The notes: generated by a model not told the origin, from the sequence alone. Shown: positions 8,596 to 17,832, numbered from the stretch's first letter. The stretch: 64,000 bases of DNA from Hymenobacter mucosus (GCF_900188255.1 NZ_FZNS01000001.1:248001-312000), one strand, 5' to 3'. Program-made: numbers and translations.

Positions 8596-10365
8596 ATGCG
8601 CCTGCTGCTAGTTCTATTCTGTCTTTTCAGTGTATCTCCTGTCTCTCACCTACTAGCCCAAACCACCTTGCTGCAAGGCAAGGTGCTGGACGACAAAACG
8701 CAAGAGCCCATTCCCTTTGCCTCGGTGGGCATTGCCGGGCAGCCGTTTGGTACGGTTGCCAATGCGCAGGGTCAGTTTCAGTTTACCATTCCGGCTCCTT
8801 CCAGCAAGGCTACGGAAGCTGTATTGATTTCCTGCGTGGGGTACCAGACAGCTACGGTGCCAACGGCTACGTTACAAGCCGCCGGGCAGGTAGTGCGGCT
8901 TCACCCCAGCAGCATCAACCTAGCCGCCGTGACGGTGCGGCCGGGCAAGGTGAAGACCAAGACGTTTGGCCGCACTAGCAGCTCCACGCTCATGGGGGCT
9001 AGCATGTACACCGAGGCCGATTTGGTGAGTGATGCGCTGGCCAAAGAGCAGGGCACCATTTTGCCCGTTGATGAGGATTGCCGGCTGCGGGACTTTAACA
9101 TGCACGTGGCCTTCAACCGCTTCAAGTCGATAAAATTCCGGTTGAACCTTTACAGCGTGCAGGCCGGTAGGCCTCACCAGCCCCTACTTCGCCAAGATAT
9201 CCGTTTCGATGTAACCGAGCCTCGCGGCTGGGTGCGGGTAGACTTGACGCCCTACCAAGTACAAGTGCAGGGCCACAAAGCGGTAGCCGTTACAATCCAA
9301 TGGCTAGAGAGCGAAGCTACCCCTGGCAACTCAAAAAGCTTTGGTATCTCGGCCGTACCCATGCCGGGACATAGCATTCTAACCCGTAGCAAAAGCCAAG
9401 CCCAGTGGCAGGAGCTTACCCCTGGCTACTTAAGCATGTACCTGACGTTGGACTCCTACCGCCCCCTTCCGAATAAAGCACTCGAAGCTGGTAAAGCCTC
9501 CCTAGCCACTGGCAACCAAGGCCCCCAGCAAGGCGAACCTGCTTCCGCGCCGGCCGACGACTACCAGCTGCCGGATAGCCTGCGCTACTTACGGTACGTG
9601 ACGACCTCCTCAACACCCACGCTGACAAACCTCGCTGGTTATGGCCAGCACCCCACCGCCGGGCACTTTGTGCAACTGCCTGGCACCCGCCTCTACTACG
9701 AACGATACGGCCAGGGCGCTCCGCTCCTGCTTTTGCATGGTAACGGTCAGTCTATTGCTGCCTTTCAGGAGCAAATTAGTGAATTAGCGCAGCACTACGA
9801 TGTACTTGCTGTGGATACACGGGCTCATGGCCGCAGCCTCGACTCTACCACTGCTAGTCTAACGTATAACCTGTTTGCCGCCGATGTAAAGCAACTGCTC
9901 GATTCTCTGCACCTCTCCAAGGTCAATGTGGTGGGTTGGAGTGACGGAGGGAATACGGCCCTTGCGCTGGCGCTGCGCTACCCTGCAAGCCTCAACCGGA
10001 TGGTGGTAATGGGAGCAAATTTGTTTCCTACCGCCGAGGCTGTTGAGCCCGATTTTCTCCAACTGCTACGCAAGCAACTACGCGAAGCACAACGCCTGCC
10101 GGACGCCCACAGCAAGCAGGATGTCCGACGCCTACAGTTGCTGCTTCAAGAGCCTAACATGACCTTTCAGGAGCTGCACGCCATCACTACCCCCACCTTA
10201 GTAGTAGCCGGGCAGCACGACCTTATTCTGGAGAAGCACACTCGCGCCATTGCGCAGCACATTCCTGGCGCGCAACTCCTAATTATACCCGGTGCTTCGC
10301 ACTACGCACCTCAGGAAAAGCCCCGCGAGTTTAACCAGGCGGTACTGCAGTTTTTTCAGAAGTAG
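8596..10365 (+). CDS. Exported alpha/beta hydrolase with N-terminal carboxypeptidase-regulatory-like domain
   Basis: The start at 8596 gives a clean signal peptide (MRLLLVLFCLFSVSP..., cleavage after LLA at ~21). The upstream ATG at 8479 overlaps the previous gene and is unlikely. The product has 589 residues. Residues ~24-115 form a carboxypeptidase-D regulatory-like beta-sandwich (GKVLDDKTQEPIPFASVGI), a domain common at the N-terminus of Bacteroidota surface proteins. A middle beta-rich region follows. The C-terminal ~250 residues are an alpha/beta hydrolase with nucleophile Ser449 in GWSDGG, Asp542 in GQHD and His569 in GASHY, so the triad appears intact. The substrate is unknown. It is probably periplasmic or surface-associated. 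Confidence 0.82.
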   Translation: MRLLLVLFCLFSVSPVSHLLAQTTLLQGKVLDDKTQEPIPFASVGIAGQPFGTVANAQGQFQFTIPAPSSKATEAVLISCVGYQTATVPTATLQAAGQVVRLHPSSINLAAVTVRPGKVKTKTFGRTSSSTLMGASMYTEADLVSDALAKEQGTILPVDEDCRLRDFNMHVAFNRFKSIKFRLNLYSVQAGRPHQPLLRQDIRFDVTEPRGWVRVDLTPYQVQVQGHKAVAVTIQWLESEATPGNSKSFGISAVPMPGHSILTRSKSQAQWQELTPGYLSMYLTLDSYRPLPNKALEAGKASLATGNQGPQQGEPASAPADDYQLPDSLRYLRYVTTSSTPTLTNLAGYGQHPTAGHFVQLPGTRLYYERYGQGAPLLLLHGNGQSIAAFQEQISELAQHYDVLAVDTRAHGRSLDSTTASLTYNLFAADVKQLLDSLHLSKVNVVGWSDGGNTALALALRYPASLNRMVVMGANLFPTAEAVEPDFLQLLRKQLREAQRLPDAHSKQDVRRLQLLLQEPNMTFQELHAITTPTLVVAGQHDLILEKHTRAIAQHIPGAQLLIIPGASHYAPQEKPREFNQAVLQFFQK

Positions 10366-10526
10366 GAACAGTCAAACCTGGGCTACCCACCAGCAGGGAG
10401 ATATTACACGGCTTCGCTATAATGATTCTAATAAATATTTTTACTATTACAACTTAAACTATATATTCATCCTACTATATGACAGCGCAGATGTAGCGGG
10501 TCTTTGTTCACCTAACGCCCAATCGT

Positions 10527-11039
10527 ATGTCCTTGACTACTCGTTTGTTTGGCACGGTAGCACTTATTGTAGGGATGGGTAGTGCCTATGTATTAGGTCA
10601 GCGGAGCCGCCCTGTAGCGCCCACCACCATTAAGAACGCGCAAGCGTCTCCGCAGACTCAGGTGGGCAACCACAACCCCAGGGCCGGGCGCCGAGTGGCC
10701 ACGCCAGCGCGGAAGGATAGCATGGCTGCCTGGACGCGGCGCTTTCGGCAGCAGTACCCAGCCCTGCCCAAGGCCTATTACATCAACGCCAAGCTGGTAA
10801 GAGAAATCTTGTCCCAAGAGCAGGGTTCCAACCCCAATGACCCGAAGGGAGGCATGCGGCTGTACTTTGGCCTGGATTCCGCCCGCACTCCCCACGTTAT
10901 TCTAGTAGGCGTGCGGGAGAATGGCACCAACGTATTAGAGCCAAAACGGCAAGTACCTCTCAGAGCTGGTTTCATTCTGGGAGAATCAGCAACCCGCTGC
11001 CCCGATAATTGCGACCGAAATAGCCCACTCGAACAATAA
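10527..11039 (+). CDS. Hypothetical exported protein, paralogue of the protein at 11470-12003
   Basis: The protein has 170 residues with an N-terminal hydrophobic signal or anchor (MSLTTRLFGTVALIVGMGSA). The C-terminal ~100 residues share a pattern with the product of 11470-12003: YIN.KLV..IL.Q, GG.R.Y.GLDS, H.I.V.V..NG, then GE...RCP.NCD..SPL. The two Cys in CP.NC are conserved and could form a disulfide or bind a metal. I do not recognise the family. The AT-rich 160 bp upstream may hold its promoter. Confidence 0.65.
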   Translation: MSLTTRLFGTVALIVGMGSAYVLGQRSRPVAPTTIKNAQASPQTQVGNHNPRAGRRVATPARKDSMAAWTRRFRQQYPALPKAYYINAKLVREILSQEQGSNPNDPKGGMRLYFGLDSARTPHVILVGVRENGTNVLEPKRQVPLRAGFILGESATRCPDNCDRNSPLEQ

Positions 11040-11051
11040 GCCCCGGGCTTT

Positions 11052-11312
11052 CTATAGCCGCACCAGCGTTACGTCGTCGCGAGTGAAGTCAAAGCGACTT
11101 TTGTCTACTACGCCCCGGCACACGGCCACCCGCGGGGGCGCCAGCTTGCCTTTGCGGCCCGCTTCTATCTGCGCCTCCCCCAATACTTCTAGTGTTGCTA
11201 CGCCTTCGTTGTTACGGCGCAGTTCCCACATGCCCGGCATGATGTCGCCTTCCACCTGACCGGCGATGAACACCTCTTTGGGTGACATTTGAATGATATC
11301 GAATACTTGCAT
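11052..11312 (-). CDS. Hypothetical small protein (86 aa)
   Basis: The 86-residue protein begins MQVFDIIQMSPKEVFIAGQV and ends with a basic beta-rich stretch. There is no signal peptide or membrane segment. The composition suggests a small beta-barrel-like fold, but I recognise no family. It lies on the opposite strand between two tandem paralogues, 13 bp from the end of the first, so it is convergent with that gene. It could have been inserted there, or it could predate the duplication. Confidence 0.5.
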   Translation of the reverse strand: MQVFDIIQMSPKEVFIAGQVEGDIMPGMWELRRNNEGVATLEVLGEAQIEAGRKGKLAPPRVAVCRGVVDKSRFDFTRDDVTLVRL

Positions 11313-11469
11313 TAGCGGCTTTCCATTATGAGGTGTAGTTCTACTCTATTCTGGCTTTTTATGATAGTGTCTTGACTAATACGCAGGCATTAGGCCATCC
11401 ATATGCACCCTACACCACACCCCGCTTTCATGCACCAGTCTGGCACCCTTTCCATCATATTCTACACCC

Positions 11470-12003
11470 ATGGTCCCTAGTATTCATCTTTTCCGCAAAG
11501 TACTACACGCCGTCGGAATAGGTAGCGTCCTTACCTGCTGCCAGCAAGCCGATTCTCCAAACGCCACGGCAGATCGGCCTGCCCCTCCCCAAACCGTTAG
11601 TGCTGCCCCGGCCGGATCTACGCCATCGAACAACCACAATCCGGACGCTGGAAAACCCGTTACGGACGAAGCTGGCATAAACATACTAGCCGATTGGACT
11701 CGCCGATACCGGGTGTCCTTTCCAAACGCGTACTCGCATCCCCGCGCTTTTTACATCAATGAGAAGCTAGTCGCTGATATTTTAAAGCAGGTAAATTCCT
11801 CTGGTAATAAAGGCGGCCTGCGCATGTACCTAGGGCTCGACTCCTTGGGCGTAACCCATATGATTGTAGTAGCGGTAGATAGAAATGGGGTCGAAGTCGT
11901 TAGGCCTAGGGGCGCTACGGAAGGGTTGGTGGCTCCTATCGTGGGTGAAACGGATGCCCGCTGCCCCAATAACTGCGACACCAGTAGCCCACTCACACGG
12001 TAA
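11470..12003 (+). CDS. Hypothetical lipoprotein-like protein, paralogue of the protein at 10527-11039
   Basis: The 177-residue protein has a short hydrophobic N-terminus ending VLTCC, a possible lipidation site. A Pro/Ala-rich linker leads to a domain shared with the 10527-11039 product: WTRRYR..FP, YINEKLV..IL, GGLRMYLGLDS, NGVEV, and a terminal RCPNNCDTSSPL with two conserved Cys. Even the N-terminal NHNPDAG resembles NHNPRAG of the paralogue. Function is unknown. The pair looks like a local duplication interrupted by the opposite-strand gene at 11052-11312. Confidence 0.65.
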   Translation: MVPSIHLFRKVLHAVGIGSVLTCCQQADSPNATADRPAPPQTVSAAPAGSTPSNNHNPDAGKPVTDEAGINILADWTRRYRVSFPNAYSHPRAFYINEKLVADILKQVNSSGNKGGLRMYLGLDSLGVTHMIVVAVDRNGVEVVRPRGATEGLVAPIVGETDARCPNNCDTSSPLTR

Positions 12004-12408
12004 CCAGAGGTTGCAAGCGTTCAGCTCAAGTAGCAAACCAGCAACCGAACTAGACACCGTATGGAAAATGAGCGGCTACGTTTCTACGCGGTGACAGCGT
12101 GGCGAGCCTTGGGAAAGTACTTAGGGGCCAGCTAGTGGGTTCGGTACCCTTGCGCAACTGCTGGATTAGTAAAGACGCGCCGAAAGTTTTTCAGAATGGT
12201 GTACCTTGCCAGAGTCTATTCCTTACCAAGAACGGACTTTTTGGCCCTATTTAGCTAGGCTCCCGTTGGCTGAGTTGCCTAGCAGGCAGATAGGTAAACG
12301 TAAGCCTGCCTGAAAAGCTACCACCCAACTACGAACATAACTTAACGCCGCTTTTCCGTGTTAAGCAGCCAACGCTGTTTCATATCTGAGCACCCTATTT
12401 CTCTGCCC
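12004..12408. other. Intergenic stretch without a recognised gene
   Basis: I see no convincing coding frame, tRNA or strong hairpin in these ~400 bases. The 3' part must hold the promoter and leader of the methionine aminopeptidase gene, but no box matching the TAnnTTTG pattern stands out close to its start. Confidence 0.4.
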
Positions 12409-13173
12409 ATGTCCATTACCTCCCAAGCAGACTTAGCTGGCCTGCAGCTCGTTAGTGAAGCCGTCGGTACTACCCTGAAACAAATGCGCGAGTATGCCCA
12501 GCCGGGTATGACAACCAAAGAGCTAGACGAATATGGCGGACGTATTTTGGCGGCGCTGGGTGCCAAATCGGCCCCGCGGCTTACCTATGGCTTTCCCGGC
12601 TGGACGTGCATCAGCGTGAATAACGAAGTGGCACATGGCATCCCATCGACCCGCAAGGTGCTACAGGACGGCGACTTGGTGAACATCGACGTGTCGGCGG
12701 AGCTAGGCGGTTACTGGGCCGATAATGGCGGCTCTTTTGTGCTCGGGGCCGATATTCACCAGCACCAGCCGCTGGTCGATGCCTCACGTCAAATCTTGCG
12801 CACCGCCCTTAGCCGCATTCGCGGTGGCGTACGCATTGCCGATATTGGCGGGCTGATTGAAGGCGAAGCACGAAAAGCGGGTTTTCGGGTTATCAAGAAC
12901 CTGGTGGGGCACGGCATCGGCCGCAGCCTGCACGAGGAACCCAAGGAGATACCCTGCTACTACGACCGGTACAACTTAAAGCGCTTCAAGAAAAACTCAG
13001 TGGTAGCAGTAGAAACATTTATTTCTACCCGCGCCTCGCTGGCTCATCAGCTCAGCGACGGCTGGACCCTGGTAACTAAAGATGGCAGCTTTGTGGCTCA
13101 GCACGAGCATACCATTGTGATTACCGACGACAAGCCGATTATTCTAACAGAGGCAAACCATATTTGGGAGTAA
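12409..13173 (+). CDS. map: Type I methionine aminopeptidase
   Basis: The 254-residue enzyme removes N-terminal Met from nascent proteins. The metal-ligand set of type I enzymes is complete: Asp94 (NIDVSAE), Asp105 (YWADNGG), His168 (GHGIGRSLHEEP), Glu202 (VETF) and Glu233 (HEHT), with substrate-side His76 (VAHGIP). The start at 12409 (MSITSQADLAGLQLV) fits the family; a start 51 bp upstream adds a non-homologous leader. There is no N-terminal zinc-finger extension. The gene stands alone, transcribed convergently toward the SNF2 helicase and sharing a long inverted repeat with it. Bacteroidota often carry another map copy in the ribosomal-protein operon, so this may be a second copy. Confidence 0.93.
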   Translation: MSITSQADLAGLQLVSEAVGTTLKQMREYAQPGMTTKELDEYGGRILAALGAKSAPRLTYGFPGWTCISVNNEVAHGIPSTRKVLQDGDLVNIDVSAELGGYWADNGGSFVLGADIHQHQPLVDASRQILRTALSRIRGGVRIADIGGLIEGEARKAGFRVIKNLVGHGIGRSLHEEPKEIPCYYDRYNLKRFKKNSVVAVETFISTRASLAHQLSDGWTLVTKDGSFVAQHEHTIVITDDKPIILTEANHIWE

Positions 13174-13184
13174 GTAGCCCCGGC

Positions 13185-13265
13185 CTTGCTGAAAAGCCTT
13201 ACAAAACAGGAGTTACTTAGCTAAATAGCGCTAATAGCTCCTGTTTTGTAAGGCTTTTCAGCAAG
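13185..13265. repeat. 28-bp perfect inverted repeat at a convergent gene junction
   Basis: The arms 13185-13212 and 13238-13265 are perfect reverse complements (CTTGCTGAAAAGCCTTACAA... and its complement) around a 25-base loop. The left arm lies just after the map stop. The right arm lies inside the last codons of the SNF2 helicase gene. It probably acts as a bidirectional terminator whose second arm also encodes protein. Confidence 0.75.
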
Positions 13266-16200
13266 ACCGTGTCGGTACGGATCAGTTCGTGGGCCAGCTC
13301 CCGCTTGCCTTCTTGCAGCTGCATCATTCGCTCCTCAATGGTATCGGGGCAAATCAGGCGAACGGCAACTACGTGCTTTGTTTGCCCAATGCGGTAGCTT
13401 CGGTCAATGGCTTGATTCTCAACGGCGGGGTTCCACCATGGGTCTACCAGGAACACGTAATCGGCCGCGGTGAGGTTGAGGCCCGTACCCCCGGCTTTCA
13501 GACTTACTAAGAAAACGCGCGTGCTTTCATCTTCCTGAAACGCTGTCACGGCGCCCGCCCGGTTGCGAGTTTGCCCCGTAAGCGTGACGCTGGGAATATC
13601 GTGGGCCTGCAACGCGTATCGAATGAGGTCTAGCATGGCTACGAACTGGGAGAATACCAGGATTTTATGCTCGGAAGCCTTATTTCTGATTTCCTCTACC
13701 AACACCTCTAGCTTAGCAGAGGCGTGGCCGTAGTCTTCCGTAGTACGCAGCAGGGCCGGCGAATTGCAGATTTGGCGCAGGCGCGTGATGCCCTGCAAGA
13801 TGTGCAGGCTTTCCCGCTGCACCCCATCGTCTAACTGCCCCAGCAGCAGGTCGCGGTACTCTTGTTTGCAGGCTTCGTACACCCGGCGTTGCTCGGCTCC
13901 CATTTCGCAGTAGAGCACCATCTCCGTTTTCTCCGGTAGCTCAGAAGCTACCTGTGCCTTGGTGCGGCGCAGCACAAACGGGCTGATTTTCCGCTGCAAC
14001 TCTCGGGCCCGCTCCCCATCCTTAAACTTGTCGATGGGGTCGGCGAAGTGGGCGCGGAACTGCTGGCGGGTACCCAACAAGCCGGGGCAGGCAAAGGATA
14101 GCTGCCCATACAGGTCGTAGGTATTGTTTTCCAGTGGCGTACCCGTCAGAACTACCCGGTTGCGGGCCTGCAGCAAGCAGGCCGCCTTGTAGCGCAGCGA
14201 GTCCGGATTCTTGATAGCCTGCGCCTCGTCCAGGAAAACATAGTTGAACCGGTATTCCTTCAGTTGTTTGATGTCGGCTACCAGAGTAGTGTAGGTGGTC
14301 AGTACGATAGCATAGGCAGCGTAGTCCATGGTGGCAGAGCGACCACCACCGTAGGCCACATGCACATGTAGAGAAGGCGCAAACTTGGCTATTTCAGCCT
14401 GCCAGTTGAATAGTAGTGAGGTAGGTACCACCACTAGGCTCGCCCCCGTGCGCCCCTGCTCCAGCTGCTGCAAGACAAAGGCCAGCACCTGAACGGTCTT
14501 ACCAAGTCCCATATCATCGGCCAAGCACCCGCCAAAGCCGAAGGAATCTAGGAAAGTAAGCCAGTTCAGGCCCTGCTGCTGATAGCCACGTAGAGTAGCC
14601 CGCAAGGCCGCGGGCACCGCCACCTCCCCAATGCCGGCAAAGCTGGCCACGGCCGTGCGATACTCGGCCAGGCGAGCTTTGGTTTCGGTTGTGAGCATTG
14701 CTTCTTCGTAGAGCTCTTCCACCGAGGCGAAGCTCACGGCGGGGGTTCGGAGCTGCTCCTCTACTACCTGGCCAGCCCGGAAATAGGTGGCAAACTTCTC
14801 GACCCACTCCTGGGGCAAGATGCCGCGGGTGCCGTCATCGAGGTGCACGTAGCGGCTGCGGTTACGGACAGCGCGCTGCAACTGCCGAAGGGAGGCCTGT
14901 TGGGAGCCGAAACGCACCTGCACCTTAGTTTCAAACCAGTTGGTTTCACTGCTTACCTGCACGCTAATGCGAGCCTTGTGCCGGTTTAGTGTATTCTGCC
15001 GGAGCTGGTTGAAGCCGAACACCGTAATATGCTGCGCCTGCCAGCTCTCGAACGCATCCAGAAACCAGTTCTCATCCAAAAACTGAGCTTTTGGCATGTA
15101 TAGGGTTTGCTGCGCCAACTGCTCCTGAAAGATAGGATACTGGCGTACAAGGGCCTGCAAGAAACGTTCTTCTGCTGCTGCATCACGGACGACTACAAAG
15201 GGTCGGCCCAGAACGTCGGTGGCGTACAGCTGGCGGCGCGACAACACCGATACCTCCCAGGTGCCGTAGCGCATTATGGGCAACAGTTCTACGTGCAGCC
15301 CCGCCTCAGACAGGTACAGGACCAGTTCGGGCGTTTGGTCAAAGCCCGCCTCCTGCAGTTGTCGGCGGGTAGCAGGCCGCACGTAAGAGTAGGTGATGCG
15401 CAGGCGGTCCTCCAAGTTCGTTAGCACCTCCCGCTGAAACTCGTCGAACTTTGACTGGTGGATCAGCAAGGCGTTGTTATGCTGTTTGAAGAACTCCACT
15501 ACGCGCCATACCTCCAAGCTGTCGAGCAAGTATAACTCCCCATGCACGGCAACAAAGTATTCGTGCTGGATGGTTAGGTCTCTCAGCTCCAAGAGTTGGT
15601 CGAGCAGATGCAGCTTGCCCGTCACTTGATAGAACTCCGCTTGCTGGGTTACCAGTAGCCGCATTTCCAGCCGGACATGGTGCACCCGCACCGCCTCCAC
15701 CGACTGCGCCGTAACTTTCTCACCCAGGGCCGAGCGGTGGGCAAGAACGGGGATTCCCTCGGGGTTCTTCACAACGGCCCGCAGGGCCTCCAGAGCCGCC
15801 CCAGTGCGGGCATCGTCGTAGTTATGCTGAAACCGCGCCAAGCCAGTATAGAACTTTAGGGCATCGGGGTCCGAGATGTTCCAGATGCCATCAAGCGGGT
15901 TCAGGAACGTGAGCGGATTCTTCGGCTTGCCGGCGGCAGTAGTCGCGGCTTCTACCAGCTGAATAGTTAGGTGCCCATAATAGCGGTGGCGCCCCAGCAC
16001 GATAAAGCGCTGGCGCTGGGCTGTGTTCGGTTCCGGCAGATGCTGCTCGGGTAGCAACTGCCGTATGAGTTCCTGCTTGGTAGCAGCCGTTATGGGCAGC
16101 AGCGATGCGCGGATGGGCGCAATGGTTACAGCCTGGTCGGTATAAATTAGCTGCAGGTGTTCTTCTAGATTGGGTTCCTGCTCCAAGCCGTAGTCTTTAG

Positions 16201-16588
16201 CGGCCGCACGCAACCGATCCTGGCGCAGCTTTGCATCAAAGAAAATCCGCAGCTCCGAGCGGTGCAGCACGGCCAGCAGCACCTGGGCCTGGTGTTCACA
16301 TAGCTGCGCTGCTGGGCCCGCACAGGTGCATGAAACCACCACGCTACGCTCCTGCTGCACTACCGCTACCGTGGGCCATGCCAGCCCCCCCGCCCTGCTG
16401 AATGTACCGTGGTTTAGGGTCAGAGCTTCGGGAGTAATAGCGTTGAGGGCACGCGTTTCCCTCGCCACAGGTGTGGCGCAGCGCTGTTCTACATCGGCGG
16501 CCGTTAGTTCCGCTACGGGTAGGCTGGCAAAGGTGTAACAATGCGCGGCCTCGTTTTCCGGCGTCTGGTGGTCGTCTTGGGGAGGCAT
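13217..16588 (-). CDS. SWIM zinc-finger SNF2-family helicase/ATPase
   Basis: The 1123-residue protein is a DNA-dependent ATPase/translocase of the Swi2/Snf2 class. A SWIM-type zinc motif is present near the N-terminus (C87, C89, C97, H99). The middle part is a long poorly conserved region. The two RecA-like lobes start at about 660, with Walker A DDMGLGKT (~691), a DEAQ box (FLDEAQAIKN, ~788), LTGTPLENN, and motif VI in SYRIGQTKHV (~1066). Such proteins remodel protein-DNA complexes or help repair; RapA and HepA are distant relatives. It lies 82 bp downstream of holA on the same strand. No restriction-modification or defence partner is seen nearby, so a housekeeping or repair role is more likely than defence. 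Confidence 0.92.
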   Translation of the reverse strand: MPPQDDHQTPENEAAHCYTFASLPVAELTAADVEQRCATPVARETRALNAITPEALTLNHGTFSRAGGLAWPTVAVVQQERSVVVSCTCAGPAAQLCEHQAQVLLAVLHRSELRIFFDAKLRQDRLRAAAKDYGLEQEPNLEEHLQLIYTDQAVTIAPIRASLLPITAATKQELIRQLLPEQHLPEPNTAQRQRFIVLGRHRYYGHLTIQLVEAATTAAGKPKNPLTFLNPLDGIWNISDPDALKFYTGLARFQHNYDDARTGAALEALRAVVKNPEGIPVLAHRSALGEKVTAQSVEAVRVHHVRLEMRLLVTQQAEFYQVTGKLHLLDQLLELRDLTIQHEYFVAVHGELYLLDSLEVWRVVEFFKQHNNALLIHQSKFDEFQREVLTNLEDRLRITYSYVRPATRRQLQEAGFDQTPELVLYLSEAGLHVELLPIMRYGTWEVSVLSRRQLYATDVLGRPFVVVRDAAAEERFLQALVRQYPIFQEQLAQQTLYMPKAQFLDENWFLDAFESWQAQHITVFGFNQLRQNTLNRHKARISVQVSSETNWFETKVQVRFGSQQASLRQLQRAVRNRSRYVHLDDGTRGILPQEWVEKFATYFRAGQVVEEQLRTPAVSFASVEELYEEAMLTTETKARLAEYRTAVASFAGIGEVAVPAALRATLRGYQQQGLNWLTFLDSFGFGGCLADDMGLGKTVQVLAFVLQQLEQGRTGASLVVVPTSLLFNWQAEIAKFAPSLHVHVAYGGGRSATMDYAAYAIVLTTYTTLVADIKQLKEYRFNYVFLDEAQAIKNPDSLRYKAACLLQARNRVVLTGTPLENNTYDLYGQLSFACPGLLGTRQQFRAHFADPIDKFKDGERARELQRKISPFVLRRTKAQVASELPEKTEMVLYCEMGAEQRRVYEACKQEYRDLLLGQLDDGVQRESLHILQGITRLRQICNSPALLRTTEDYGHASAKLEVLVEEIRNKASEHKILVFSQFVAMLDLIRYALQAHDIPSVTLTGQTRNRAGAVTAFQEDESTRVFLVSLKAGGTGLNLTAADYVFLVDPWWNPAVENQAIDRSYRIGQTKHVVAVRLICPDTIEERMMQLQEGKRELAHELIRTDTVLLKSLTKQELLALFS

Positions 16589-16670
16589 GGCGTGCAGTAA
16601 GCAGACGGTTGGGGCGGGTTTTCTATTCTGGGGCGGCTCCTTGCTTCGAAAGGCCTAGGTGACAACCTGA

Positions 16671-17747
16671 CTACATTCCAACCACTGCATGCAACGGCAC
16701 GGGGTGCAGAATCAGCCAGACTAGTTCCCGCAGGATTTCCCCATCCGTCATGGAGCCGCTGTCGATACCCTTGCTTTGGGCGTCGGCCCGCCGAATGAGG
16801 TGCACGATGTCGCGGGTGCGGGCAAAGTCGAATACTTTCAGGCCGGTTTGGTAGTCGCGGCGGGCGTAGCTGTTGGCTAGGTTGAGGCGTTTCCAGTCGG
16901 CCTCCGTTGGGTTGGGCAACTGGTGCAGGGCCAGCAGACGCGAAAAGTAGTTGAACAGCAGCGTCAGGTTCGGAATGAGGGGGTTATTCTTAGGATTCGC
17001 CTCGAAGTAGAGCAGAATGCGGTTGGCCTTCAGCACGTCGCGGCGGATTAATGCGCTCTGTAGCTCGAAGATGTTGTACTCCTTACTAATGCCCACCATG
17101 CGCTGCACTAGGTCCTCATCAATGGCATGACCGGGCAACAGGTTTATCAGCATCTTGTCTACCTCATTGGTCAGTCGGCCCAGCTCAGCACCAATGTACT
17201 CGGCCAGCATGTTGGTCGCCTGGGGGGTGATTTGCTGGCCCTTGCTGCGCACATAGTTCGTGAGCCAGGGTGCCACCTGGTTGTCGTAGAGCTTTTTGCT
17301 GGTAAGCAGCACGGTACCGGCCGGGGCGGGCTCCTTCTTGTCGCCAGCCAGCAGCTTACCCAGCTTTTTGCGCGCATCCAGGGTTTTGTGCTTGTAGCAA
17401 AATACCAGCACGGTGCTTTGCAGCGGATTCTTGAGGTAGGCTTCCAGAAATGGCCACGCCTTTTCCGATTCTAAATCGGCCACGGCCTGGGCTTCCTTCA
17501 CCAGCACCACCGAGCGCTCAGCCATCATAGGAAAGCGCTTGGCCTGCCCCAGAATGCCTGCTACATCTGTGTCCTTGCCATAGAGCACTACTTGGTTGAA
17601 GCCCTTTTCATGCTCCTGAAGTACCTGTTTCTCCAGCAAGTCGGCCACCAAGTCGATGTAGTAGGGCTCCTCCCCTTGCAGGAAATACACGGGCGCAAAC
17701 TGCCGCTGCTGGAGTTGCTTAAGAATTTCGTCGGGGGTGAGGGTCAC
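16671..17747 (-). CDS. holA: DNA polymerase III subunit delta
   Basis: HolA is the clamp-loader delta subunit that opens the sliding clamp. The N-terminal TPDEILKQLQ...FAPVYFLQGEEPYYID, the central LKNPLQSTVLVFCYK region and the later GISKEYNIFELQSAL segment fit the Bacteroidota family, as does the length (about 358 residues). I prefer the GTG at 17747 (VTLTPDEIL) over the ATG at 17795. The extra 16 residues look non-homologous, and a TACCTTTG box at 17806-17813 would leave the ATG practically leaderless. The SNF2 helicase gene follows after 82 bp and tyrS is divergent. Confidence 0.9.
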   Translation of the reverse strand: MTLTPDEILKQLQQRQFAPVYFLQGEEPYYIDLVADLLEKQVLQEHEKGFNQVVLYGKDTDVAGILGQAKRFPMMAERSVVLVKEAQAVADLESEKAWPFLEAYLKNPLQSTVLVFCYKHKTLDARKKLGKLLAGDKKEPAPAGTVLLTSKKLYDNQVAPWLTNYVRSKGQQITPQATNMLAEYIGAELGRLTNEVDKMLINLLPGHAIDEDLVQRMVGISKEYNIFELQSALIRRDVLKANRILLYFEANPKNNPLIPNLTLLFNYFSRLLALHQLPNPTEADWKRLNLANSYARRDYQTGLKVFDFARTRDIVHLIRRADAQSKGIDSGSMTDGEILRELVWLILHPVPLHAVVGM

Positions 17748-17805
17748 GCGCTGAAAACTGTGAGGTAGTGAAGGAAGTGAGCTGAAGGCTGGCATTTCCG
17801 ATAAA

Positions 17806-17813
17806 CAAAGGTA
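17806..17813 (-). promoter_or_regulatory. -7 box TACCTTTG (holA side)
   Basis: The minus strand reads TACCTTTG, matching the Bacteroidota primary-sigma -7 consensus TAnnTTTG. A clear -33 TTG is not present at the expected distance. Confidence 0.5.
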
Positions 17814-17824
17814 CCAATGCTTAC

Positions 17825-17832
17825 TACCTTTG
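17825..17832 (+). promoter_or_regulatory. -7 box TACCTTTG (tyrS side)
   Basis: TACCTTTG on the plus strand lies 12 bases from the oppositely oriented copy at 17806-17813, giving a compact divergent promoter between holA and tyrS. The tyrS leader would be about 110 bases. No good -33 element is visible. Confidence 0.5.

Noticed and set aside
12004..12408. Possible small RNA or riboswitch in the long gap before map
   Set aside because: No conserved riboswitch core or strong hairpin followed by a T tract was seen.
13217..16588. Phage-defence system around the SNF2 helicase
   Set aside because: Neighbours are map and holA; no nuclease, methylase or other defence gene accompanies it.
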